Part shown: positions 8,789 to 16,938 of the stretch, in pieces
Layout of the letters: each line of letters begins with the position of its first letter
Numbering within the stretch: the first letter of the stretch is position 1
Assembly (NCBI RefSeq): GCF_000807775.2
Contig: NZ_CP047385.1
Span: 3,658,001-3,722,000 of the forward strand
DNA from: Pandoraea fibrosis
GTDB taxonomy: Bacteria; Pseudomonadota; Gammaproteobacteria; Burkholderiales; Burkholderiaceae
Direction: 5' to 3'
Length of the DNA: 64,000 bases
Translations under genes and position numbers: made by a program
Notes under the pieces: model-generated
What the model was told of the DNA's origin: nothing
Database searches by the model: none
What the model saw: only the letters and a program-made list of their open reading frames with translations

Positions 8789-9871
8789 TTACGACAACAG
8801 CCATGCATTGAAACGCTCGGTGGCCTTCGTGCGGTTCTCCGCCCACCATTGCGGACTCGGCAGACGCATCCCCTTCAGGTTGGCCGGGGCCGTGGGCAAC
8901 AGCGGTGCGCGATCTTTCGGAATCGCGTCGAAGGCCTTGAGGTTGGTCGGGCCATACGCAAGATCCTGCGTAATCAGCGCTTGACGGGCCGGATCGCCGC
9001 AGAACCTCACGAACTGCTTTGCGAACTCGGCACGCGGGGTGCCCTTCGGAATGCCCCACCCTTCGATCGAGTACAGCCCCTGATTCCAGACGATCTTCAC
9101 CGGCGCCTTGTTGTCGATGGCCGCCTGCGCACGACCGTTCCACGTCGACATCATGTCCACATCGCCACTCTGAATCGCCTGCATGGCCTGTGCGCCCGAC
9201 GTCCACCACAGATTGATGTGCGGCTTGATCTTGTCGAGCGACTTGAAAGCGCGATCGAGATCGAGCGGATAGAGCTTGTCGATGGGCACACCATCGGCCA
9301 GAAGCGCCTGCTCAAGGGTGTCGAGCGGGCTGCGGCGCAGCGAGCGGCGTCCCGGGAAGCGCTTCACGTCCCAGAAGTCTGCCCACGTCTGCGGCGCTTC
9401 CTTCTGAAACTTGTCGGTGCGATAGGCCAGCACGGTCGAGTACACGTCGACCCCTAGCCAGTCTGCCGTGACAGCCTCGGGCATGATGCCGGGGAAGTCG
9501 CCGACCTTCATGCCGATAGGCTCGAGAAAACCCTTCGACTCAAGGTAAGGAATGTCGGCCGACAGCGTGAGCGTTGTCACATCCCACACGAAGTTCTTCG
9601 TCTGCACCATGGCCGCGAACTGTGCGACCGGCTGCGAATCGCGCGCCACGCTCACGACCTTGATACCGGTCGCTTTCTCGAACGGGTCGTAGAACGCGCG
9701 GCGGTAGGCGGCGGTGTACGGGCCGCCCGGATCGGAGACGATCAACTGACGTGCCTGTGCAAACACGGTACGCGACGCAGCCAACGGTAGCGCGCTTGCC
9801 AGCGCGGCAGTACCGGCCATTTTCATGACGCGGCGACGGGACGGGTTTTGCGGGTCGTGCGAGTAAGACAT
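8789..9871 (-). CDS. Extracellular solute-binding protein, PotD/PotF-like, Tat signal
   Basis: 360 residues. The N-terminus has a twin-arginine signal (SRRRVMKMAG followed by a hydrophobic stretch ending ASRTVFA), so the protein is probably exported folded. The mature part begins RQLIVSDPGGPYTAAYRRAF and continues as a type II periplasmic binding protein of the spermidine/putrescine/Fe(III) group (FEKATGIKV, WDVTTL, GYSIEGWG-like region, PRAEFAKQFVRF). ATG 9871 has GGAG nearby; the longer frame upstream lacks a better start. It is the receptor of the adjacent ABC importer. Its ligand is unknown but presumably an acid that the neighbouring ligase activates. Confidence 0.88.
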   Translation of the reverse strand: MSYSHDPQNPSRRRVMKMAGTAALASALPLAASRTVFAQARQLIVSDPGGPYTAAYRRAFYDPFEKATGIKVVSVARDSQPVAQFAAMVQTKNFVWDVTTLTLSADIPYLESKGFLEPIGMKVGDFPGIMPEAVTADWLGVDVYSTVLAYRTDKFQKEAPQTWADFWDVKRFPGRRSLRRSPLDTLEQALLADGVPIDKLYPLDLDRAFKSLDKIKPHINLWWTSGAQAMQAIQSGDVDMMSTWNGRAQAAIDNKAPVKIVWNQGLYSIEGWGIPKGTPRAEFAKQFVRFCGDPARQALITQDLAYGPTNLKAFDAIPKDRAPLLPTAPANLKGMRLPSPQWWAENRTKATERFNAWLLS

Positions 9872-9989
9872 GGGAAACTCCGCTAGCGTGTGGACAGACG
9901 CGACGCGCATGTCCTGTGAGAGTCGCCGCCCGGCAACACTGTGCGTGACACCGGGCGGCGGGACGTCATTCGACGGCGGCCGGTATCGT

Positions 9990-10790
9990 TCAGGCCTTTG
10001 CCGCCTCGGCCTTGGCAGCGCGCTTGGCAAAGAACGCCGCCATCATGCGTGCCGGCTCGCCCGACTCGTATGACTCGCGCTGAATGCGCATGCCGGCTTC
10101 GATGGCGTCCTGGAAGGTGCCCTCGGTCATCTCGCGGAAGCGCTGCTTGTCCAGACGCATCGCCACCGGTGGCTTCTCGGCCAGATCGGACGCGATCTCC
10201 AGCGCCTTCTCAAACACTTTCTCTTCCGGCACGAGGTGATGGATCAGGCCCAGACGATGGCATTCGTCAGCTTCCATCAGGCGGCCGGTGAGCGTAAGTT
10301 CGATGGTGCGCGACAGGCCCAGCATGTGATTCATGATCCACGGGCCGGTCGTGCTCGCAATGCCGGCGTTGATCTCCGGCTGCCCCATGCGCACGCCCGG
10401 ATGTCCGACGCGGATATCGCCCAGCAGCGACACCTGGAAGGCCGAACCTGCCGCCGTGCCGTTCAGTGCCATGACCAGCGGCTTCTTCAGGCTGCGAATC
10501 ACGTCGTAGTAATGCTCCCAGCCCTTGATCCACTCGATGGCGGTGTCGCCGTCGAAGTGCTTCGCTTCGGCCAGATCCTGCCCGGCCGAGAAGGCGCGAC
10601 CGGCGCCGGTCATGATCACGGCCGCCACGTTCTCGTCGGCATTGAAGCGCTCGAGCGCATCGATGATCAGTTCGCGCATGGCGATGGTCCAGGCGTTGAG
10701 CGCCTGCGGGCGGTTCAACGTAATCACCGCAACGCGGCCGACCTGCGTGAAGAGAACTTCCTGTTCCGTTTGCTTTGCTGTCTCGCTCAT
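9990..10790 (-). CDS. Enoyl-CoA hydratase/isomerase family protein (crotonase fold)
   Basis: 266 residues. The oxyanion-hole segments are present (AGRAFSAGQDLAE and NGTAAGSAFQVSLLGDIR). Of the two glutamates used by classic enoyl-CoA hydratase, the second is kept (Glu139 in GQPEIN), but the first position is Gln119, so ordinary hydratase chemistry is doubtful; isomerase, lyase or hydrolase activity is possible. ATG 10790 has TGGAG six bases upstream; the frame runs further back to 10859 without a better start. It is the first gene of the IclR-linked operon, with a candidate operator 78 to 104 bases upstream. Confidence 0.87.
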   Translation of the reverse strand: MSETAKQTEQEVLFTQVGRVAVITLNRPQALNAWTIAMRELIIDALERFNADENVAAVIMTGAGRAFSAGQDLAEAKHFDGDTAIEWIKGWEHYYDVIRSLKKPLVMALNGTAAGSAFQVSLLGDIRVGHPGVRMGQPEINAGIASTTGPWIMNHMLGLSRTIELTLTGRLMEADECHRLGLIHHLVPEEKVFEKALEIASDLAEKPPVAMRLDKQRFREMTEGTFQDAIEAGMRIQRESYESGEPARMMAAFFAKRAAKAEAAKA

Positions 10791-10867
10791 TTGAACTCCA
10801 AGGACACCGACGCGTGACATCACGCGTGCATTGAGATGGCGACAAGGCGACCATCGCATTTCTCATA

Positions 10868-10894
10868 AACAGTTATCTCACTGCAATAACTGTT
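10868..10894. promoter_or_regulatory. Candidate IclR operator, copy B (perfect dyad)
   Basis: AACAGTTAT (10868-10876) and ATAACTGTT (10886-10894) are perfect inverted arms around a 9-base spacer, in an AT-rich block upstream of the crotonase gene. Its core matches copy A at 4145-4164. It is a likely operator of the operon promoter. Confidence 0.6.
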
Positions 10895-10997
10895 ATTTGA
10901 AAGAAATATAGTGAGTTCAAAAAGATGGCGCAAGTCGAATCGACTCGGGGTTTACCTCAGGCGGTTGCACCTCATGCCTGTTTTCCCGAGGACGAAA

Positions 10998-11029
10998 AAA
11001 ACGGGCAGCCCGTGAGGACTGCCCGTTTT
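10998..11029 (-). terminator. Rho-independent terminator after atpC
   Basis: Arms AAAACGGGCAG and CTGCCCGTTTT enclose a 10-base loop. Read leftward the hairpin is followed by a run of seven T, so it ends the transcript carrying the epsilon-subunit gene (stop at 11102). Confidence 0.85.
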
Positions 11030-11101
11030 GCCTGAGATTGTCTGACCGCTAAGGCGTGGCGCCGGCGGCGCGAGATCCGGTTTGACCGGTGCGCTTCCGG
11101 C

Positions 11102-11527
11102 TCAGCGCGTTTCCTTCTGCTTGCGCATACGCCGGATCGCCTGTAACTGCGCGACGGCCTCGGTCAGTTCCGCCTGCGCCTTGGCGTAATCGATATCGCT
11201 CGCTTGCGTCTCGAGCAGCGCCTTGGCTTCTTCGCGCGCACGCTGGGCGCGCGCCTCGTCAAGGCTTTCGGCACGCATGGCGGTGTCGGCGAGAATCGTC
11301 ACCCGGTCGGGTTGAATCTCCACGAATCCTCCGGCGATGTACAGAAACGTATCGGCCCCGTCGCCCGCCTCGATCCGAACGGTGCCTGGGCGCACCGCCG
11401 TCAGCAATGGCGTGTGCCCGGGAAGCACACCCAATTCCCCTGAGGTGCCCGGCACCGCGACGAAACGTGCCTCGCCCGAAAATATCGCCCGCTCGGTGCT
11501 CACTACGTCGACCTTGAGTAATGCCAT
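11102..11527 (-). CDS. atpC: F1 ATP synthase epsilon subunit, orphan copy
   Basis: 141 residues, the normal length. The beta-sandwich domain is clear ([57 protein letters not shown]) and is followed by the two C-terminal helices ([20 protein letters not shown]). In the enzyme it couples F1 to the rotor and inhibits hydrolysis. ATG 11527 is preceded by AGAAAGG; the frame extends to 11599 but lacks homology there. No other atp gene lies nearby; upstream are a dehydrogenase and an anion transporter. It is therefore probably a paralogue of the main atpC, and its role is unclear. Confidence 0.88.
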   Translation of the reverse strand: MALLKVDVVSTERAIFSGEARFVAVPGTSGELGVLPGHTPLLTAVRPGTVRIEAGDGADTFLYIAGGFVEIQPDRVTILADTAMRAESLDEARAQRAREEAKALLETQASDIDYAKAQAELTEAVAQLQAIRRMRKQKETR

Positions 11528-11632
11528 GCCTTTCTTTTCTCCCTGCAATGCCACAGGCATCGCCCAAATCCATGCATCTTCGTCTTGCCATCGTCGCACA
11601 AAGGGAGCTGCGCGCGCACTCCCTTCGTCCGG

Positions 11633-12685
11633 TCACAACGTTCGCGGTGGCGCCACGCCAAGCTCGGCGGCCATCTTCATCAACGACTCCCAGATCGGAG
11701 GCGTCAGATCGATGTGATCGTGATGCTTCTTGCGATTCTCCGCCTCGTACTCGCCCGGATACTGTACGCGGTCGAAACCGGGCTGTGGCGGGCACGACGT
11801 CAGATAGTCGATAAATGCCTCGACCTCATGCGAGCGCCATGTCGCCGAGAAATCGACCTGCGGATTGAGCACGATGGCGAACATGTTGTTCGTGGCCACG
11901 CCTGCACGCGGATGTTCCGGCTGAATCGTGCCGCCGCCCGACAACACTCCGGCAAGCAATTCCGTCACGATGCCCAGCGCGTAGCCCTTGTGACCGCCGA
12001 ACGGCAGCAACGCACCGAACGGTTCGGTAAACAGCGCATTCGGATCCGTTGACGGATTCCCGTGACCATCGATCAGCGAGCCCGGTGGCGCCTGCTTACC
12101 CTCGGCCGCCAGCACCCGCGCCTTGTTGATCGCGATGGCGCTGGTCGCCATATCCACCACCAGTGGCGGACGGTTATTCGGCAGCGGTCCGGCAAAGCAC
12201 AGCGGGTTGGTCGTCAGGCGCGGCTCGCTACCGCCATACGGTGCGACCATCGGCTGGCGATTCGTGACGTTGGTGAACGCCATGAACACCAGCCCCTGAT
12301 GTGCCGCCATCTCGCCGTACTGGCCCATCCGGCCCAGATGGTGACTGTTGCGCAGCGTGAGGATGGAGACGCCCTTGTCGAACGCACGCGCAATGGCATG
12401 CTCGACCACGAACTTGCCCACGTGCTGACCGAAGCCGCGATTGCCTTCGTACAGCAACAGGTTGCCGTGATCGGTGAGCACGCTCGGACGTCCGGTCGGA
12501 TTCACCTGCCCGTCTTCGAGCACCTTGCGGTAGGTCGGCAGAATCGAGAGCCCGTGGCTCGCATAACCGACGCGGTCCGACTCGACCAGATGCTGTGCGA
12601 CGTCCAACGCAATATCGTCGGGCACACCTTGGGCGAGCAGCAGTTGCTTGCCGAAGTCGGTAGCGTCATGCAGGGGGATTCGCAT
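11633..12685 (-). CDS. Malate/L-lactate dehydrogenase family oxidoreductase
   Basis: 350 residues of the LDH2/AllD/ComC-type family, which oxidises 2-hydroxyacids (malate, lactate, sulfolactate, ureidoglycolate) with NAD(P) using an unusual non-Rossmann fold. Signatures are SDRVGYASHGLSILPTY near residue 36, the His-containing NSHHLGRMGQYGEMAA, DMATSAIAINKARVLAAEG and FGGHKGYALGIVTELLAG. The gene lies 27 bases after the DASS transporter gene, in the same direction, so the pair probably imports and oxidises one hydroxyacid. The exact acid cannot be told from the sequence. Confidence 0.88.
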   Translation of the reverse strand: MRIPLHDATDFGKQLLLAQGVPDDIALDVAQHLVESDRVGYASHGLSILPTYRKVLEDGQVNPTGRPSVLTDHGNLLLYEGNRGFGQHVGKFVVEHAIARAFDKGVSILTLRNSHHLGRMGQYGEMAAHQGLVFMAFTNVTNRQPMVAPYGGSEPRLTTNPLCFAGPLPNNRPPLVVDMATSAIAINKARVLAAEGKQAPPGSLIDGHGNPSTDPNALFTEPFGALLPFGGHKGYALGIVTELLAGVLSGGGTIQPEHPRAGVATNNMFAIVLNPQVDFSATWRSHEVEAFIDYLTSCPPQPGFDRVQYPGEYEAENRKKHHDHIDLTPPIWESLMKMAAELGVAPPRTL

Positions 12686-12712
12686 ATTGACTCCTTGTTC
12701 GATCGGCGCGGA

Positions 12713-14203
12713 TTACAGCCAGCCCAGCCAGCGCCAGTACGTCGCGGCGAAGAGCAGCAGCAACGCATAACCCACGAGGGTGATCACGATGCCCACGCGC
12801 GCGAACTGCTTCGCGGTGAAGGTATCGGTGCCCAGACACACCATGTTCTGCGGCGCGTTGATCGGCAGGATAAAGCCGAAGCTCACCGTGAAACCGAGCA
12901 GCATGGTCATACCCAGCCGGTTGAAGTCACCCGGCAACGTCTGCAACACAGCAATCAGAATCGGTAGCATGGCCGACGTGAGCGCCGTCGCGCTGGCGAA
13001 GCCCAGGTGAATGAGGATCAGGAATGCCGCCAGAATCGCGAAGACCCACAGTGTCGGAAGCGAATCCAGACCGGTCGCGGCGACCACGTGATTCCCCAGC
13101 CATTGGCCGGCCTGCGTCGTCAGTAGTGCAGTGCCGAGACTGATACCGACACCGAACACGATCACCGTGCCCCAGGGAATGCGCGACTGCACATCCTTCC
13201 AGGTCATCACGCCGAAGCGCGGCAGCATCAGCACGACCAGACCGACGTAGGTCACCGAGGTCGTGTCGAAACGGTGCAGCTTGCCCTCCGTCGCCCAGAA
13301 CAGCAGCAGGCCGATCGACACGGCGAGCAGGCGCTTCTGCGCGCTCGTCATCGGGCCCATTTCACGCAATTGCGCTTCCACGGCTTCCTTGCCGCCCGCG
13401 ATGGCATCGGCCTCGGGCGGCATCAGCTTGAGCACGAGCACCACGAGGACCACCGACATGATGATGGCCCACGGCGCCCCCGCGACCAGCCACTCGGCCC
13501 ACGTAATCCGGTCGCCGAGCATCTTGTCCATGAAGCCCACGGTCAGCAGGTTCTGCGCGGCGGCCGTCTGAATACCGACGTTCCAGATACTCGTCGCCTG
13601 CGCCACGATGATCATGACCCCGGCCGCAATATTCGAACGCTTGTCGACACCGAAGGCGGCGATCACGCCCATCATGATCGGCACCACGCAGGCGCTGCGC
13701 GCCGTCGCGCTCGGCACCACGAGCGAGAGCAGGATGGTCACCGCGATCGCCCCCACCATCACGCGACGCGTGCTGGTGCCGATCTTGGAGAGTGTGACGA
13801 GTGCGATGCGCCGGTCGAGCCCGGTCAACGTCATGGCTGCCGCGATGAACAACGCCCCGGCCACGAGCGCCAGCGCGGAGTTCGAGAAGCCGGCGAGCGC
13901 CATGCTGATGGCCCGCGAGGTGCCGTATTCGACGCTGGGGTCCTGCACCGTGGGTGCGGTCCCCACGAGGAAAGCCATCAACGAGGTAATGATGATGGCA
14001 CTGGCCTCATACGACACGGCTTCGGTAATCCACACAACGACAGCGAAGGCGAGAATCGCCAACATGCGGTGCCCGGCGACCGGAAGATCGTCGGGCATGG
14101 GAATCAGGAGCACGGCGATCATGACGATCACACCGGCAATCAATCCGATGGGAACCGCTTTCTTCTGGGGAGGACTTTGCACAGAGACTTCAGGCGTGCT
14201 CAT
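12713..14203 (-). CDS. DASS/SLC13-family anion:sodium symporter
   Basis: 496 residues with about 12 hydrophobic segments in two inverted repeats. It is of the divalent anion symporter family, which imports di/tricarboxylates or sulfate. The two re-entrant tip motifs that read SNT in well-studied members both read SAT here (LVVPSATARSACVVPI and GFASATALTSAMLPIL), which may alter sodium or substrate contacts. ATG 14203 has a GGAG site about eight bases upstream; an upstream extension to 14416 lacks membrane character. It is probably cotranscribed with the hydroxyacid dehydrogenase. Confidence 0.87.
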   Translation of the reverse strand: MSTPEVSVQSPPQKKAVPIGLIAGVIVMIAVLLIPMPDDLPVAGHRMLAILAFAVVVWITEAVSYEASAIIITSLMAFLVGTAPTVQDPSVEYGTSRAISMALAGFSNSALALVAGALFIAAAMTLTGLDRRIALVTLSKIGTSTRRVMVGAIAVTILLSLVVPSATARSACVVPIMMGVIAAFGVDKRSNIAAGVMIIVAQATSIWNVGIQTAAAQNLLTVGFMDKMLGDRITWAEWLVAGAPWAIIMSVVLVVLVLKLMPPEADAIAGGKEAVEAQLREMGPMTSAQKRLLAVSIGLLLFWATEGKLHRFDTTSVTYVGLVVLMLPRFGVMTWKDVQSRIPWGTVIVFGVGISLGTALLTTQAGQWLGNHVVAATGLDSLPTLWVFAILAAFLILIHLGFASATALTSAMLPILIAVLQTLPGDFNRLGMTMLLGFTVSFGFILPINAPQNMVCLGTDTFTAKQFARVGIVITLVGYALLLLFAATYWRWLGWL

Positions 14204-14513
14204 AAGGGGGCTCCAGAACGGAATGGCATGCCGGCAGTCGGCATGTCTTGAGAAAATGCCACGCTTGAACTGCGGGTTAATCCTACCCGCATTGATCTTG
14301 GCGAGGCAAGCGTGAGAGACAGGTCCATGCCGCAGGCGCCGCGCTCGGAAAAGCGAGGGAACGCGGGCCGTGCCGACGTGAGGGATAGCGGGTGGCGATC
14401 CAACCGACGCGCACAACGCATCGGAAGGCGATCAACGCCGCGGTGAATGGGGCATGCGCTTTGAATGGATCGAACGAGACACGCGAGGGTGTCCCTCCGC
14501 CATGCGGGCCGAC
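14204..14513. other. Intergenic stretch, no gene seen
   Basis: This 310-base gap lies between the DASS transporter start and the stop of the secreted protein gene. It probably holds the transporter promoter. I see no hairpin or coding signal I can support. Confidence 0.5.
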
Positions 14514-15026
14514 TTAGAAATGCAGTCCGAAGTATTCCGGTGCGCCGGCAAAGAGCTGTGTGCTCAGTGCAGGATTGGAAAGCGCACGATGCCAGACGGA
14601 TTGATACAGCCCGGTAAGCCCGGCGCGAGGCCCGGTCACCGGCGTGTCCAGCGCCGTCGTCAGCCCGGCATTGCCGAGCGTGTGGCCCAACGTCCGGCCG
14701 CTCACGATGATCGGATCGGATGCCCAGGCACCCGCCTCCGTGAACACGTCGTGCCAGGGGGCTGGTGCGACGCCGGCAAGGGCGGGCGGAGGGGAACCCG
14801 GCGGCGGGAAAGCCGGCGCTCGGGCCGCACGCTTCGCGCGCGCGGCCCGAGTCGGCCGGACGCCATGCCGGGCGCTGGCGGTTGCGGTCTTCTCGCTTGC
14901 CGAGGCTCCCGAAAACATTGCGGGGCCCGGCGGACTCGCGGCATGTGCCGATGCCGGTATCCAGAAGCAACACAACAACGCCAGCGCCATCGTGGCGCCC
15001 GTGAGGCGGGGGAGCGACTTCGTCAT
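14514..15026 (-). CDS. Secreted protein of unknown function
   Basis: 170 residues. A good signal peptide (ATMALALLCCFWIPASAHA, cut before ASP) is followed by a low-complexity Ala/Arg/Pro region (about 45-90) and a less biased C-terminal part (WHDVFTEAGAWASDPIIVSG to EYFGLHF). ATG 15026 has GAGGAT upstream. I recognise no family. The basic Ala-rich linker might bind nucleic acid or cell wall, but that is a guess. It stands alone, with no operon partner. Confidence 0.55.
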   Translation of the reverse strand: MTKSLPRLTGATMALALLCCFWIPASAHAASPPGPAMFSGASASEKTATASARHGVRPTRAARAKRAARAPAFPPPGSPPPALAGVAPAPWHDVFTEAGAWASDPIIVSGRTLGHTLGNAGLTTALDTPVTGPRAGLTGLYQSVWHRALSNPALSTQLFAGAPEYFGLHF

Positions 15027-15557
15027 GACATCCTCGCGTGCCGGCGGTCAGTCCCGCCTGTCGTGACAGAGTCACAGCAACTTTCGCGCCATGAAAAATA
15101 ACCTGTTGATTCTTATGCACTTCCATTCCCACCATTGGCGTGACACCAGGACGAGCCTGAAGAAATGTTTCACTTCAGAAACATCCGGCTGCCGCGCTTG
15201 AATCCTCGGTGAAACGTCTGCGACGCCTTGTGAGCCAGTCGCCACGCACCGTTGAAGCATTGATCGACTCTCGACGCCTTCGATTGTCGACCTGCGTTTC
15301 GCCTGGCGCATTGATGTGCGTCAAGAGAAATGCACGACCGTGCGAAAACCCGAATTGACGGACGATCCACCTTATGACGTTCGGGCATGGGGAGGTATCC
15401 GATGTCGGGTTCGGATGAGTCCGGATTCGCGCGTGCAACGCCGACGTCATGGGCATGTCTCTGGCACAATCGCTCAACGCGAGAAGCGATGGCCGTCGCG
15501 ATGCTGTCCGAATCATTCCGGTGGCACGACGCGCCGCATGACATATAGGAGTCAGCA
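15027..15557. other. Intergenic stretch upstream of gor
   Basis: This 531-base gap lies between divergent genes. It has an AT-richer patch around 15080-15180 and presumably holds the promoters of gor and of the secreted-protein gene. The open frames here overlap gor antisense or have atypical composition, and I do not regard them as genes. Confidence 0.45.
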
Positions 15558-16919
15558 ATGCCCCAGTTCGATGTGGATCTTTTCGTGATCGGCGCCGGTT
15601 CCGGCGGCGTGCGTGCAGCACGCGTCGCGGCGCAATATGGCGCGCGCGTGAAAGTGGCTGAGGAGTTTCGGGTCGGCGGCACCTGCGTCATTCGCGGATG
15701 CGTTCCGAAAAAGCTGCTCGTCTACGCGAGCCGTTTTGCCGACGAGTTTGAAGATGCCGCCGGTTTCGGGTGGCAAGTGCCCGCCCCAACGTTCGACTGG
15801 AAGACCCTCATCGCGCGCAAAGACACGGAAATCGCCCGCCTCGAAGGCATCTACCGAACCAATCTCGAACGTGCGGGCGCCGAACTGGTCGCCGCGCGTG
15901 CCGTCGTCGAAGGACCGCACACGGTAGTTCTGCCTGCCACGGGTGAACGCATCACGGCCCGCAACATTCTGATTGCCACGGGTGGCAAACCGGCGGACCA
16001 GCCCCACTTCGTCGGCCGCGAACATGCGATCTCGTCAAACGAAGTGTTTCATCTCGAATCGCTCCCCGAACGCATCACGATCATTGGCGGCGGTTACATC
16101 GCGCTGGAGTTCGCCGGCGTATTCGCCGGACTCGGCTCGCAGGTCACGCTCGTGCATCGCGGCCCGCATCTGCTGCGTGGTTTTGACGAAGAGGTACGCA
16201 CCACGCTGGAGGCCGCCTATCGCGAGCGCGGTATCGAGGTGCTGCTGGAGCGCAAAGTGGAGCGTGCGGACAAGGTTGAGGACCGCTTGCGCATCACGCT
16301 GTCCGATGGCAGCACGCACGATGCGGACGTGCTGCTGAGTGCCGCCGGGCGCGTGCCGTACACGCAGGGCCTCGGACTTGCCGCAAGCGGCGTGGCGCTC
16401 AACGACAAGGGTGCCGTGATCGTGGACGAATTCTCTCGCACCAACGTGCCATCGATCTTTGCTGTGGGCGACGTCACCGACCGTGTCAATCTCACGCCGA
16501 TGGCGATTCGTGAGGGGCAGGCCTTTGCCGATACGGTGTTCGGCGAGCGCACAACGCGTGTCGACCACAAACTGATCCCGACGGCTGTGTTCAGCACGCC
16601 CGAGATTGGCGTGGTCGGCCTGACCGAAAGCGAAGCGCGCGCGCAATATTCGCAGCTCAAGGTGTATAAGGCGTCGTTCCGCCCGCTCAAGGCAACGCTG
16701 TCGGGCCGTCAGGAAAAGATTCTGATGAAGCTGCTCGTGGATGGCGCGACCGACAAGATCGTCGGCGCGCACATGGTGGGCGATCACGCGGGCGAGCAGG
16801 TCCAATTGCTCGGCGTGGCGCTATCGATGGGTGCGACGAAGGCCGACTTCGACCGCACCCTCGCGGTACACCCGACGGCCGCCGAAGAGTGGGTGACGAT
16901 GAGAACGCCTGTGGCGTAA
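15558..16919 (+). CDS. gor: Glutathione-disulfide reductase
   Basis: 453 residues, the usual length. The FAD-binding VIGAGSGGVRAARVAA is near residue 10 and the redox disulfide lies in GGTCVIRGCVPKK. The NADPH-binding site is IIGGGYIALEFAGVFAGLG with the Arg-containing LVHRGPHLLRGFDEE, then AVGDVTDRVNLTPMA and the C-terminal catalytic His-Glu in AVHPTAAEEWVTMR. The Arg residues after the second glycine motif point to NADPH and glutathione rather than lipoamide. It reduces GSSG in the cytoplasm. ATG 15558 has TAGGAG upstream. It is convergent with the symporter gene, 19 bases apart. Confidence 0.93.
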   Translation: MPQFDVDLFVIGAGSGGVRAARVAAQYGARVKVAEEFRVGGTCVIRGCVPKKLLVYASRFADEFEDAAGFGWQVPAPTFDWKTLIARKDTEIARLEGIYRTNLERAGAELVAARAVVEGPHTVVLPATGERITARNILIATGGKPADQPHFVGREHAISSNEVFHLESLPERITIIGGGYIALEFAGVFAGLGSQVTLVHRGPHLLRGFDEEVRTTLEAAYRERGIEVLLERKVERADKVEDRLRITLSDGSTHDADVLLSAAGRVPYTQGLGLAASGVALNDKGAVIVDEFSRTNVPSIFAVGDVTDRVNLTPMAIREGQAFADTVFGERTTRVDHKLIPTAVFSTPEIGVVGLTESEARAQYSQLKVYKASFRPLKATLSGRQEKILMKLLVDGATDKIVGAHMVGDHAGEQVQLLGVALSMGATKADFDRTLAVHPTAAEEWVTMRTPVA

Positions 16920-16938
16920 TGGCTCGTCTCGTCGCGCG

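Noticed and set aside
15311..15691. Open frames on both strands around the gor start
   Set aside because: They overlap gor or lie in its promoter, lack ribosome sites and have biased composition.
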